Origin: a virus
Strand: one strand, 5' to 3'
DNA: 35,856 nucleotides
Virus record (IMG/VR): IMGVR_UViG_3300006919_000173
Location: 1 to 35,856 of that record
Below the pieces are notes generated by a model. That model worked only from the letters and a program-made list of their open reading frames with translations. It did not search any database and was not told the DNA's origin. The position numbers were made by a program, and so were the translations under genes. Within the stretch, counting starts at the first letter, position 1. Each line of letters opens with the position of its first letter. This document shows, piece by piece, positions 13,309 through 22,210 of the stretch.

Positions 13309-16106
13309 TAAGCAATCCTGTCCGTAGTTGCAGTGCTAAGGCCCATTCCAGCCCGGCGGCCCCACTTATCGCCCTGATTGGTCAGCGCTTCCACGATAGC
13401 GCGATACTCAGCATCCTGTGCCATCATGGACGACAGGGAATCAACCGCCCCTTGCGGGTTCTGATCGAGCAAGAGCGGGCCAAGGTCATCGGCAAGCGAA
13501 CGATTGGCAGCAGCAGCCGCGGCTTCGCGCTTGTCCTTGAATACACGGTCAGCAATGCCCTTGCCGACAGTCAGCCAAGGACCACCTAGAGCGCCTGTCT
13601 CGACAATACCCATAGCGACATCGCCTCCCATGCCGTTCCGTTTCTTGAAGAACTCGTCGGCAATCTCGCGCTCGGCCGTGGCGCTATTACCAATCAGACG
13701 ATTGGCGCTGCCGGCCAGTTGCAATTCAAGGTCGCGCTGCGTCAGTAAACGGGCAATGTCTGCATCTTCGCCATAGAGTGCCCCCATGCGCCCTTCCATG
13801 TTTGGCGTGTTCAATTGCCCCCATGGATTTGTGTTTCCGCGAAGGTTGCCCGCACGGCCCATTACTTCCGATTGAAAGCCAAGCTGCATCTGCTGGCGCT
13901 GTTCGGGCGTCAGGTTAGCAGTATCGACGCCAAGCTGATCAGGGCGGGTGTTGTAGGCCTCTGTCCCGCGCTGCATAAACGCGCGCTCTTGCGCTGGTCC
14001 TGCGAAAGCCTGACGGGCAGCAGCATAATCCGGGTTTGCGGCATCCATGCGGGAAAGAAGGTCATTCTTCATCTGCAACGCACGGCGGCCCGCAGGAGAA
14101 ACCTTGCCTGAAATATCAGTGTTCGATTCAATGATATTGTCGAGCCCACGCTTGGCATAGTCGAGGGCCTGCCATGACGGTTGAGCCAGCACTACACTAT
14201 CGCCAACACCCTGCAATCCAACTGCAGACGGATCCAGACCTTCATCAAGGACCTCGTTATATGCCTCACGCAAGGCCGCTTCAAAGGTCGGACGGTCAGC
14301 AAGGTCGCCAAGGTCCACCATCTCAGCGCCCGGGGCTGAATAGGCCGCGTCATACAACGGCCCTGCATTCGTGCGAGCCTGCTGCATCAGGTCGGCGCTG
14401 CGCTGCGGGATGTTCTCGACAGGGCCAAGGTCGCGCGCCACCGCTTCAGCCAGTCGATCGATTTGCCCTTGATTGCGGGTTGCCATGACCGAGCGCGCCG
14501 TGCCGGCCGTGGTAGGCGAGAAACGAGCAGCGGAACCGGCAAGAGACTGCAGTTCCGGCGAAGCATCGGCCAGCGTCATCGGCACACCAAGATCGCGCGC
14601 CTGCATTAAAGCCTGCGCAATGACGTCCTGATTATCCGCTTGGCGAACAGTCTGCGTGATAGCCTGCTGGCCTTCACTCAGTGCATTTTCAGGAGCGCGA
14701 AGCGAATTGATGCCGCGCCCCGCATACTTGCCCACCTGATCGCCCACGATAGACGAACCCAGACCGATCAGGGCGCCCGTTACAGGGTCTTCATCACTCA
14801 GAGCGCCGTATGTGGTCCCGTAGAGCGCATCGCCAAGGAAAGGTGCCGCACGCCCTACACCAGCTGCCGCAAGTCCTGTGCCCCCTAGAGCGGAGCCTAC
14901 AGCGCCACCCAAGAAGTCACCGGCAAAGGCAGATTTGGGGTTGAGTTCCTGCGCAGCCTGAAGGCGCCGGCCAGCCAAAGCATCAGGAATGCCGAACGTG
15001 GCGCTGTTGATCGCTGATGTGGCGCCGGTGCCGAACGGGCTTGTGACGAAATCGTTTACCGCTTGTTCGCTGCCCGAGAGATCGCGCACCGCAGGCGGAA
15101 CTTGTCCGGCCGCTTCAGGAGGTTGGCCTTCCGCCGCCATCTGGTTGAGGGCAGGAACAATGTCGCGATAGGCTTCGATATTAGGCGATGCCACGTCTGA
15201 GAATTGGTTATCGAGCCCCGCACGGAATTGCGCATAGCCGTCGGGCGTGATGTTGCCCCAGTTCTCGCGCAGATAGGCCGCGTGCCGATCCTGGTATTCC
15301 TGCGGCAGTTCTAGGCTTGTCTGTGTAGCACCCTGTCCTGCTGCAGTGGCGGGCTTGGGATCGCTCGGGTTGTAGCTGTTAAGGTATTCTTCCGAAGGCC
15401 CGACATATCCTTCAAGCGAGCCGTTCTCGCGGTAATACCTGTCCGAATCTTCAAGCGCAGCAAGCGCGCGGGTGTAGCGCTGGACAACTTCATCCATCGC
15501 ATATTGGAATTGCGCATCAGATTGCGTCTGCTCAAGACCTGTGATCGTGCTTTGTAGCAATGCCAGTTCACGTTCGGAAACCGCACCCAAAGCACCGCCA
15601 GTAGGCGAAGCCTCACGCATCTTCTGCAAAGTCGTGAATGCCTGATTGGCTTTTATCGGCGCCAGAAGTTCACGCACATCCTGCGCTGCGCTACCACCTA
15701 TCCCCAAAGCCGTCTCTGCGCCAAACCCTGTGGCAAACCAGTCGTTAGACCGCGCCTTAGCCTGCTTGGCTTTCTCGATGACCGTGCGCATGGTGGCCGC
15801 AGTCTCGCGAACCTGTGCGCGCTGCGCAGCCTCCAAGGCTGCCGATTCTTTATCCTTCTGAGCGACTTCAGCCGAATCCTTGTCTAACGCAATACGGTCC
15901 TTTTCCGCTTGGCGCATTGCATTGTCTTCGGTGATCTGCAGACGCCGACGCTCATTGCGCAGGCGCTCATCTTCGCGCGCCTGTTCGGCAGAGGCGTTCG
16001 GATTGGTCTGGAACACCGCGCCCTGTGCGGAAGCGGAACCAATGCGCGCCCAGCTGCCGTCTGCCTGCTGTTCGTAGGTGTAGCCCTGATAAGTCTTTGT
16101 CGGCAT
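13305..16106 (-). CDS. large internal virion / DNA ejection protein, 933 aa
   Basis: The largest gene of the window. Residues 1-130 include a long Arg/Glu-rich coiled coil (ARERLRN-type, from about residue 40), the middle is Ala/Gly-rich with GDFLGGAVGSALGGTGLAAA (about residues 420-450), a membrane-compatible stretch, and the rest is helical. Size, composition and place at the end of the ejection cluster resemble internal virion proteins of P22-like and T7-like podoviruses that form the periplasmic DNA channel. The family name cannot be fixed by eye. The start overlaps the transglycosylase stop (TAATG). Confidence 0.75.
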   Translation of the reverse strand: MPTKTYQGYTYEQQADGSWARIGSASAQGAVFQTNPNASAEQAREDERLRNERRRLQITEDNAMRQAEKDRIALDKDSAEVAQKDKESAALEAAQRAQVRETAATMRTVIEKAKQAKARSNDWFATGFGAETALGIGGSAAQDVRELLAPIKANQAFTTLQKMREASPTGGALGAVSERELALLQSTITGLEQTQSDAQFQYAMDEVVQRYTRALAALEDSDRYYRENGSLEGYVGPSEEYLNSYNPSDPKPATAAGQGATQTSLELPQEYQDRHAAYLRENWGNITPDGYAQFRAGLDNQFSDVASPNIEAYRDIVPALNQMAAEGQPPEAAGQVPPAVRDLSGSEQAVNDFVTSPFGTGATSAINSATFGIPDALAGRRLQAAQELNPKSAFAGDFLGGAVGSALGGTGLAAAGVGRAAPFLGDALYGTTYGALSDEDPVTGALIGLGSSIVGDQVGKYAGRGINSLRAPENALSEGQQAITQTVRQADNQDVIAQALMQARDLGVPMTLADASPELQSLAGSAARFSPTTAGTARSVMATRNQGQIDRLAEAVARDLGPVENIPQRSADLMQQARTNAGPLYDAAYSAPGAEMVDLGDLADRPTFEAALREAYNEVLDEGLDPSAVGLQGVGDSVVLAQPSWQALDYAKRGLDNIIESNTDISGKVSPAGRRALQMKNDLLSRMDAANPDYAAARQAFAGPAQERAFMQRGTEAYNTRPDQLGVDTANLTPEQRQQMQLGFQSEVMGRAGNLRGNTNPWGQLNTPNMEGRMGALYGEDADIARLLTQRDLELQLAGSANRLIGNSATAEREIADEFFKKRNGMGGDVAMGIVETGALGGPWLTVGKGIADRVFKDKREAAAAAANRSLADDLGPLLLDQNPQGAVDSLSSMMAQDAEYRAIVEALTNQGDKWGRRAGMGLSTATTDRIAY

Positions 16107-16477
16107 TACTTGCCCCTTAGAGCGCGAATGTTTTTGGACACATAATTGCGAGTTTCAGCGGGGGCATACCTTAGCCAATCATTGCCGTATTGGCGAATGA
16201 GATCGTCTACACGCCCCGGCCCTGCGTTATAGGCTCCCCACATCTTGCTAAGATCGCCGCCGTAGCGCTGCTCCATCTTGGCGCGATATTCACGGCCAAG
16301 GCGGTTCATGTCGTTTGCATCACTCGGATTGGCGGGGCGCAACCCAAACCCGGGGTCACGCGCAGTCGCAGGCATAACCTGCATGGCGAACATAGCCCCC
16401 GCAGGCGAGGTCACAGGCCGGCCGTTGGCATAGTTGCGGTTGTTGCTCTCGGTCTGAGCGGTGATGTTATCAAGCAT
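16106..16477 (-). CDS. virion lytic transglycosylase, 123 aa
   Basis: Soluble lytic transglycosylase fold (SLT, GH23): the catalytic Glu is in NITAQTESNNRNY (E10), followed by GAMFAMQVMP, a helical part and the diagnostic MWGAYNAGPGRV. It would open peptidoglycan during DNA entry. I start it at the ATG at 16475-16477, 7 nt after the stop of the previous gene. No clear Shine-Dalgarno is present, and the reading frame stays open upstream to 16648, so a frameshift fusion to the 233-aa gene is possible. Confidence 0.85.
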   Translation of the reverse strand: MLDNITAQTESNNRNYANGRPVTSPAGAMFAMQVMPATARDPGFGLRPANPSDANDMNRLGREYRAKMEQRYGGDLSKMWGAYNAGPGRVDDLIRQYGNDWLRYAPAETRNYVSKNIRALRGK

Positions 16478-16484
16478 TGAGCCG

Positions 16485-17186
16485 CTAGCGCCGAAAGGGA
16501 TCAGGCGCGGACGCCTGACCTCCTTCCCCGAAGTCAAAGTCAGGGGGAAGCACTGCCGGGGGCTCACCACCCGGCTGCGCTCCAGATACCGGACCACCTC
16601 CTCCCTGCATTGCAGCGGCAAGACCAGATTGCCTGCCGGTATAACCATAGGTCGGACCCTGGAACGTCACGAACGGATCGGTTTCGTTCTGCAGGGCCGC
16701 GTCAAGCGTGCGATTCCATTCCGGCGAACCGGGCTGAATGCCGCGCGAGATCATAAGCTTTTCGATGTTGGTAGGAGCCGCCGCCTTTGGCCTACGTGCC
16801 GCATATTCCATGCCCGCGAATTCGCGCACGCCCTGACCCACATTCGGATCCATCAGCGCCCGGGCAATGGTGGCATCATCCACACCTCCAGCAGCGATAG
16901 CCTCTGCAAGCCCTCGATCGGCTTCCGCACCTGCAGCAAGAGCCTTATCCGCCTTGCGTGCCTCAAGGGCGCCAAGCACATTCTCGGCCACACGGCCCAA
17001 GCCCTGCGTCCAATTCTGGATAGGCGAAAAGTCACCTTGCGATCGGGCGATACCGCGCTCCCGCTGCATCATGGCCTGTTGCGGGGTCATCTTGAGCCCG
17101 CCGTGCCCCCAGACGAAGGCTTCAGGCGGCGCAAGAGCCTGTGCAACCGGATCGACTGCGGCCATTGCTGCTTGGGGGAGGATCAT
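16485..17186 (-). CDS. internal virion protein candidate, 233 aa
   Basis: Helical, Ala/Gly-rich protein with MTPQQAMMQRERGIARSQ near residue 33 and a Gly/Pro-rich C-terminus (GGGGPVSGAQPGGEPPAVLP). The start is at 17186, touching the stop of the upstream gene. Its location between a structural protein and a transglycosylase fits a DNA-ejection protein. No specific family is recognised. Confidence 0.65.
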   Translation of the reverse strand: MILPQAAMAAVDPVAQALAPPEAFVWGHGGLKMTPQQAMMQRERGIARSQGDFSPIQNWTQGLGRVAENVLGALEARKADKALAAGAEADRGLAEAIAAGGVDDATIARALMDPNVGQGVREFAGMEYAARRPKAAAPTNIEKLMISRGIQPGSPEWNRTLDAALQNETDPFVTFQGPTYGYTGRQSGLAAAMQGGGGPVSGAQPGGEPPAVLPPDFDFGEGGQASAPDPFRR

Positions 17187-18019
17187 CAGAAACCTCCTCG
17201 AATAGCGGCCCCACCCAAGGAACCTGCAAGCCCGAACAGTCCTCCCAGCATACCGCCGCGGTTCTGCATCTGCGCATTATACTGCTGCATCTGGTTGTTG
17301 TAGTTGTTCTGGACCATACCGGAATAGTCCACACCGCCGACGCCGACCTGTGGAGTGGCGCCAGACATCTGGGCGGGGTTCGACACTTGCGACCCGGAGA
17401 GCAGCGCGGACAACTCATTAAGCGGCTGATTGCGCGTTGCGAGGGCTTCCGAAAATGCCTGATTGCGACCCGTAAGGGCAAGCTGGTTGTTCTGGTCGTT
17501 GAAGCCCTGCGTCTGACGGCCCATCTCCGCATCCCAAGCAGTTGTGCCCGGGCGGATACCCTGATTGATCAGCCTGTCGCGGAGAGCCGCTTCCTGCTGC
17601 GCCTGTTGCGGGGCAATGCGAGACTGGCTAAGGTCATAGGCCCAATCTGCTGCGTCCTGATTGTTGAAAGAGAACGGATCAGCCAAGGCTTCCGACACGC
17701 GGCCAGACTGTTCCTGTGCGATACCGGCAAGGTTCGTCTGTGCAGCCTGCGACTTGTCGAAGATCGCCTGCTGTTCGGGAGAAAACTCGGTTGTCTGGGT
17801 GTAGCGTGGAACCTCCACCCAATTCCCGAAGCTATCCTGGAATCGCGTGTTGCCGTTCTGCGTGTAGCTTGTCGTTCCCCAAGGATTGACCTGATCGGTC
17901 ATGTTGAGGTTCTGCTGCGTGATGGCAGTTGACAGATTGAGGCCCGCTTGGGCCTGCGCTGTCGCTACTGGATCCGGGGGAGGGGGCGCTTTAGGTGTCT
18001 TCACTTGCTCGCTTTCCAT
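17186..18019 (-). CDS. podovirus structural / ejection protein, 277 aa
   Basis: Starts MESEQVKTPKAPPPPDPVATA. Asn/Gln-rich with TDQVNPWGTTSYTQNGNTRF, PRYTQTTEFSPEQQAIFDKS and a glycine-rich C-terminus (GGMLGGLFGLAGSLGGAAIR). The proline-rich opening and the NPWGTTSY pattern recur in structural proteins of podoviruses that follow the nozzle gene. The C-terminal Gly-rich helix could insert in a membrane, which fits an ejection role. The start codon sits in a 7-bp hairpin (see 18011-18030). Confidence 0.75.
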   Translation of the reverse strand: MESEQVKTPKAPPPPDPVATAQAQAGLNLSTAITQQNLNMTDQVNPWGTTSYTQNGNTRFQDSFGNWVEVPRYTQTTEFSPEQQAIFDKSQAAQTNLAGIAQEQSGRVSEALADPFSFNNQDAADWAYDLSQSRIAPQQAQQEAALRDRLINQGIRPGTTAWDAEMGRQTQGFNDQNNQLALTGRNQAFSEALATRNQPLNELSALLSGSQVSNPAQMSGATPQVGVGGVDYSGMVQNNYNNQMQQYNAQMQNRGGMLGGLFGLAGSLGGAAIRGGF

Positions 18020-18030
18020 TCACGGAAAGC
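18011..18030 (-). promoter_or_regulatory. hairpin over the start codon of the 277-aa gene
   Basis: A perfect inverted repeat GCTTTCC / GGAAAGC with a 6-nt loop covers the ATG at 18017-18019. No good Shine-Dalgarno is visible upstream, so this RNA hairpin could limit initiation or make it depend on translation of the GNAT gene ending 25 nt before. Confidence 0.4.
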
Positions 18031-18044
18031 GCGTGAAGTAAGGT

Positions 18045-18449
18045 TCAGCCGCGCTCGGTTGCCCTCTTGTTACCGAATTTCCAATCTTTTCGCAATACCC
18101 CGATAATCACGCCATCCCGGCCTTCCCCGTAATGGTCCCGAAGCACGCCTTCCACATCACCGCCAAGCCGCTTGGCATACTCCGCTACATCGGGTTGCTC
18201 GGTCGTGAATGTCATGCGCAGGCACCCCATCTGGTCGAACACATAAGACCCCACCGCCCGCAAAAAGCCGCGTGTCCAGCAAGACCCTGCTGCCGAGACA
18301 TGCACGTCCGCGCCTTCGAACTGGTTGAAAATGACCCCGCCGACCAATGCGCCATCGCGCTCAAGGCCGAGTGCAGTAAAGGGAGGACAGAGAGCAAAGC
18401 CTAGCCGTTGAGATACGAACTGGGCAACGTGGTCGCCTGTTACGATCAA
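18045..18449 (-). CDS. GNAT-family acetyltransferase-like virion-cluster protein, 134 aa
   Basis: The pattern FTALGLERDGALVGGVIFNQFEG, then GFLRAVGSYVFDQMGCLRMTFTTEQPDVAEYAKRLG and DGVIIGVLRKDW has the strand/helix order of a GNAT fold; similar GNAT proteins sit next to tail genes in other podoviruses. The start is TTG at 18447-18449, in a TTGA overlap with the stop of the nozzle gene; the in-frame sequence upstream is antisense-like. The acetyl-CoA loop (Q/RxxGxG/A) is not clearly seen, so catalysis is uncertain. Confidence 0.75.
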   Translation of the reverse strand: MIVTGDHVAQFVSQRLGFALCPPFTALGLERDGALVGGVIFNQFEGADVHVSAAGSCWTRGFLRAVGSYVFDQMGCLRMTFTTEQPDVAEYAKRLGGDVEGVLRDHYGEGRDGVIIGVLRKDWKFGNKRATERG

Positions 18450-20359
18450 GTCACCGCCTCTGCCGTGTTGTAGAGAATATCGATGTCGATCAATTCTACG
18501 TCCAGAGGCGCAGGGGCTCCGCTGGTCACCTGGTAGCAGGGCGCAATCGAATATCCCACTGCCCCTGCCGATCGCCATTCCTGATTAATAACGCTCGGCA
18601 CCGCAGCACCCCACGTCGCCTCACCCCAAACGGCTGCGCCCCAAGTGTTGGAAGCGAACACGCCCGTCGCATCGGGAGCGGGAGGAAGGTCCACGTTGTA
18701 ATCGGCCAGCAGGGAAACATTGTCCACGATCTCGGTCGAGGCACGCACGCGAGCCCGGGCCATCTTGCCAACCTTGGCACCGGCCGAAAACTCAAGGTCA
18801 TCGAACAGCGGCACAACGGCACCGGAATAGGTTTCCCCGTCGTCCTGCCCGCCAACCTCGGCCTGATATACCTTGCCGCCCGTGGATCCGAAATAAAGTT
18901 GCCCGCGGAACACTGCCAGAGAAAGTCCCTGCCAGTTGGTATAGCGTGCCCATGCGCCTGTTTCAGTGTTCGAAATGAACATGACGGGATCGCTGGAGCC
19001 GATCATGTCGGGCAAAGCAATCGCGGCCAATTTCTTTTCGGGCCAGATCATGCACTGCCAGTTCTGCTGTCCACGCAGTTGCACGGCTTCAGTCCATGCA
19101 TCGGCGATCTTGTAACTGATCGTGCCCACGTTGAGCGCAGTCACATCCAGCGAAATAGCCTTCGACAAGGGAACAAGACCGACAGACGTGGCGATGGCCA
19201 AGTCACCGCCGCCGCGAAGGTAGGCGCGTTTCCCGAGCGGGTTTCCAATCCGATAGACCCCCACCAGCGACCACGTTGAAGGTTCATCGGGTGACGTGCC
19301 CTGATAAATTGCGACCTCGCCTTCAGACGACACGAAGATGTTCTGTTCGGAAAGGCCGCCGGACCCGCCCGCTTCAAGCGACCAGCGTTGTCCGAACATG
19401 AGATAGCCGCCATTGGCGAAAATGCCGCCCATAGGGAACGCGCTTGCCGTGCCGCCAATCTGATCGACAGGCAGATACCAAGCCGTCAGGCTATCGTTCT
19501 GGGTGAAATACAGGCGGTTCTTGTAGGACCACACGAAAGACATATCGGCAGACGTGTAAGCGCCAAAATCCATGCCCGGAGCCGCAATTACCGGATCACC
19601 GATAACATCAGCAACGCCAGTGGTCGCGCCGGTCAGTTCTTCATCGTCTTCAAATGTGCCTGTGACATCGATCAGGAACAGTTGGCCCGTCGTATCGGTC
19701 GCAGACTTCTGCTGCCATAGCGTGCCTGTGGCCCCGCTTGTGCCGCCCGTAATAACCTCGCCCGGCGTGAAATCATCGGTCAGGCCGTCATAATTGACCT
19801 GTGTCGTGCCGCCCACGACGTTCGGGTAGAAGTTGGTCCCGTCATAGATGAAGCCGATGTCCGATCCATTTACGCCAACAAGGAATATCCCGCCCGTGGT
19901 GGCAAACTGGATAACGGACCAATCGCCCGACGTGTAGCCAGTGGCGCGGTCCAGTCCTTCGGTCGAACTCCATCCGATTATATTGCCCAGATCGTCAACC
20001 AGTGCATCGCCATCGCCGTCGGTAATGTCGAGCGCTTCAGGGAATATCACATCCGAAATGTCATAGATCGTGCTTGCATTGGCAGCAAACAGGCTTTCAT
20101 TTGTGCCATTGTCATAGGTAAACAGCGCCTGCACATCCAGCGTGTCATTCTCAAGCGTGGCGTAACGTGCTTTCCCGCGGCGAAAGGCCACACCAGTTGC
20201 ACGGGGGAAGAAGTTGTCCAACACCGCAGCGCCAGGGCCTTCGATCGACTTGGGATCAGAAAGCATCCTGTTGGAAACCCAGCCGGCCACAGGGGCGGGC
20301 CATTTACGGGTTTGGGCTTGGCGGGGCTTAGGCCGCGACTGGCGGCGTGCGTACACCAT
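18446..20359 (-). CDS. tail nozzle / hub protein, P22 gp10-like, 637 aa
   Basis: An N-terminal GWVSNRMLSDPKSIEGPGAAVLDNFFP segment is typical of the gp10-type closure/nozzle proteins of podoviruses. The body is beta-rich with propeller-like units (ETGAWARYTNWQGLSLAVF, RGQLYFGSTGGKVYQAEVGG). The order adaptor, nozzle, ejection proteins, as seen here, is conserved in P22-like phages. It should form the tail tip that closes the channel after packaging. The start touches the stop of the adaptor gene. Confidence 0.8.
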   Translation of the reverse strand: MVYARRQSRPKPRQAQTRKWPAPVAGWVSNRMLSDPKSIEGPGAAVLDNFFPRATGVAFRRGKARYATLENDTLDVQALFTYDNGTNESLFAANASTIYDISDVIFPEALDITDGDGDALVDDLGNIIGWSSTEGLDRATGYTSGDWSVIQFATTGGIFLVGVNGSDIGFIYDGTNFYPNVVGGTTQVNYDGLTDDFTPGEVITGGTSGATGTLWQQKSATDTTGQLFLIDVTGTFEDDEELTGATTGVADVIGDPVIAAPGMDFGAYTSADMSFVWSYKNRLYFTQNDSLTAWYLPVDQIGGTASAFPMGGIFANGGYLMFGQRWSLEAGGSGGLSEQNIFVSSEGEVAIYQGTSPDEPSTWSLVGVYRIGNPLGKRAYLRGGGDLAIATSVGLVPLSKAISLDVTALNVGTISYKIADAWTEAVQLRGQQNWQCMIWPEKKLAAIALPDMIGSSDPVMFISNTETGAWARYTNWQGLSLAVFRGQLYFGSTGGKVYQAEVGGQDDGETYSGAVVPLFDDLEFSAGAKVGKMARARVRASTEIVDNVSLLADYNVDLPPAPDATGVFASNTWGAAVWGEATWGAAVPSVINQEWRSAGAVGYSIAPCYQVTSGAPAPLDVELIDIDILYNTAEAVT

Positions 20360-21081
20360 CAGCCGACGGGCCAGTAGTTAGCGCCCTGTCCAAGTTCCCA
20401 AGGATAGGCCGGATGCGTACCGGGGATACCGCGGGCGCCATTGCGACGGATAACCACAGGGCCGCCCGACTTGGCAGCGTATTCGTCCAGAGCCTTGATG
20501 AATGCCTCTTGGTCGCCAGTGGAATCAAGTTTCTTATTCTCCCTCCACCTCCACACGAGGCCCAGCGTCAGCAGGCGTTCGGGCAGCAGGAACTCATCGC
20601 GGTCATCGGTGAATTCCTCTTTCGTGTTGGTTGAGAAATCCCGCACGATGTTCTTCGTGATGTAAGGGAATTTGGCCTGCGCATCCGTTGCAGGAGCAGG
20701 CGAGAAACGCATCAAATTGCCGTAGATGATCCAGCCACCCGGCAGTGCATTGAAGTTGCGCGCTTCATCATACAAGAACGTGTCGAGGTCCTGATAGTGG
20801 AAATATCCCCAAGCCCAATTCGTATAGTCCTGAATGGCACCCTTGACGGGAAAGCGACTGTAATCGGTCGGCAGATCGAAATCGGTTGCCACGCCATCGC
20901 CCGTCACCGTGCCTATGCGGACAAGTTCCTGCCAATCCTGATACTGGGCAATGTCCTGCGCCACCTCGTTAACAAGGTCGGTCAATTCAAGTTCGAACTG
21001 ACCCTTGGCGCCAAAGAACGTATTGGGCTTGCGACCCACTAGCCTGATACTAGCCTTTTGGAGGGCCGCAAGCACCGTCAT
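20359..21081 (-). CDS. head-tail adaptor, P22 gp4-like, 240 aa
   Basis: Begins MTVLAALQKASIRLVGRKPN and contains DLVNEVAQDIAQYQDWQELVRIGTVTG, the helical opening and DWQ..L motif seen in phage adaptor proteins that bind below the portal, followed by YSRFPVKGAIQDY and a C-terminal helical region (LPERLLTLGLVWRWRENKKL). The gene sits right before the nozzle and after the head genes, where the adaptor belongs. Confidence 0.82.
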   Translation of the reverse strand: MTVLAALQKASIRLVGRKPNTFFGAKGQFELELTDLVNEVAQDIAQYQDWQELVRIGTVTGDGVATDFDLPTDYSRFPVKGAIQDYTNWAWGYFHYQDLDTFLYDEARNFNALPGGWIIYGNLMRFSPAPATDAQAKFPYITKNIVRDFSTNTKEEFTDDRDEFLLPERLLTLGLVWRWRENKKLDSTGDQEAFIKALDEYAAKSGGPVVIRRNGARGIPGTHPAYPWELGQGANYWPVG

Positions 21082-21816
21082 TTAAGCAGCCTTTGCAGCG
21101 CGAAGTTCGCGCAAGGAGTTTTCAAGTGTCGAGCGCGAAGGAGTTCCGCGGGGTTTGGATCCGGCAAGCTTCCCGATCTCTTCCTTGATTGCCTCGTCGC
21201 TCATATCCGCAAACTCCGCATCGGAAGCAGCCACCGCCGCATCCATCTCTGCATCAGTAGGCAATTCGGCGGGAATGTCCACCTTCGAACCATTGGCTTC
21301 CAGTTCGGCAATGCGAGCCTTCAGGGCTTCGACTTCCGACATGGCGCTGACAGAAGATTGGCGCTCGGCCATGAACTGACGGGCCGCGTCCTTTAGCCGA
21401 TTGCCGTTCATACCGAGCGCCTTGAGACCCGCACCCTCTAGAGCATACAGGGCCTCAACCGAATAAATCTTGAGCGCGCGGCAGACCGAAACCATCGATT
21501 CCGAGATGCCATAGGGGCGCAGCATTTCCAGCGGCGTGCCTAGCGCCTGCTGCGTGTCGCCGTTGTGATAGGTGGCGTATTGTTCAGGCCAGCGTTCGGC
21601 ATAGGTAATCGCCCTATTGCCTTCGCGGCGCCAGACTTCATCCGAGGGAAACACCTTCACATCGCGCGCGCCGGCAATGCGGACTTCGACCACTTCGCGA
21701 GTTTTCATCACGAGGTGGCCTTCGCGTTCCGAGGCGTTGATGTCTTCGACCTGGATGACCTTGAACATGGGAGTGACCTGAAGGTCACGTTCGTCGATAA
21801 GTACGGCTTCAGTCAT
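21082..21816 (-). CDS. head-region protein with HhH-like segment, 244 aa
   Basis: The N-terminal 90 residues are beta-rich (TEAVLIDERDLQVTPMFKVI). Residues about 105-160 (RPYGISESMVSVCRALKIYS, LYALEGAGLKALGMNGNRLK) look like paired helix-hairpin-helix units that bind DNA. The C-terminus is a long coiled coil and a basic helix. The ATG at 21814-21816 has TTGGAG 9 nt upstream; a TTG 15 nt earlier is part of that site. A DNA-contacting head or connector protein is likely, but no known family name is certain. Confidence 0.75.
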   Translation of the reverse strand: MTEAVLIDERDLQVTPMFKVIQVEDINASEREGHLVMKTREVVEVRIAGARDVKVFPSDEVWRREGNRAITYAERWPEQYATYHNGDTQQALGTPLEMLRPYGISESMVSVCRALKIYSVEALYALEGAGLKALGMNGNRLKDAARQFMAERQSSVSAMSEVEALKARIAELEANGSKVDIPAELPTDAEMDAAVAASDAEFADMSDEAIKEEIGKLAGSKPRGTPSRSTLENSLRELRAAKAA

Positions 21817-21834
21817 GGATGGACGCTCCAATTA

Positions 21835-21868
21835 GAGAAAATAACGGGGGAAGCCGAAACCTCCCCCG
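21835..21868 (-). terminator. intrinsic terminator after the capsid genes
   Basis: On the minus strand a 9-bp, G/C-rich stem (CGGGGGAGG with CTTCCCCCG, one G-T pair) and a 6-nt loop is followed by TTATTTTC. It sits between the 105-aa head gene and the HhH-like gene, the only strong terminator I see inside the virion block. Confidence 0.8.
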
Positions 21869-21876
21869 CGTGACGA

Positions 21877-22194
21877 TCAAAGTGTTGAGCCCTTCTTGGC
21901 CCAAAAGTAATCGCCGGACGTTACGCCTGCAATCGGAGCGTAGAAACCGCCCGCGCCTGCAGCCGCAGTGTAGGCAGGAACCGTGATCGATACCTGCGTG
22001 CCCGGAGCCGATGCTGCTGCGACGTTTGCCGAGGCGCGAACCCAGACATAATCGAAGCCATCATCGCCGGTTTCCCGCGTGCCCACGACGGGGCTGACGA
22101 GATCCGGGTTATCGTACCAGACTTCGCCCGGAGTGACCTGTTGGTGCAGATCGGGGCCAAGCTGGCCAGTGGTGCGGAAAGGTGAAGTAACCAT
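21877..22194 (-). CDS. small head protein, decoration candidate, 105 aa
   Basis: MVTSPFRTTGQLGPDLHQQV then an Ala/Gly-rich beta protein (TGDDGFDYVWVRASANVAAA, GGFYAPIAGVTSGDYFWAKK). Its place directly after the major capsid gene and before the terminator fits a capsid decoration or stabilising protein made at high copy number. That role is inferred from context only. Confidence 0.7.
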   Translation of the reverse strand: MVTSPFRTTGQLGPDLHQQVTPGEVWYDNPDLVSPVVGTRETGDDGFDYVWVRASANVAAASAPGTQVSITVPAYTAAAGAGGFYAPIAGVTSGDYFWAKKGSTL

Positions 22195-22210
22195 TTTTCA
22201 ATCCTCTCGG

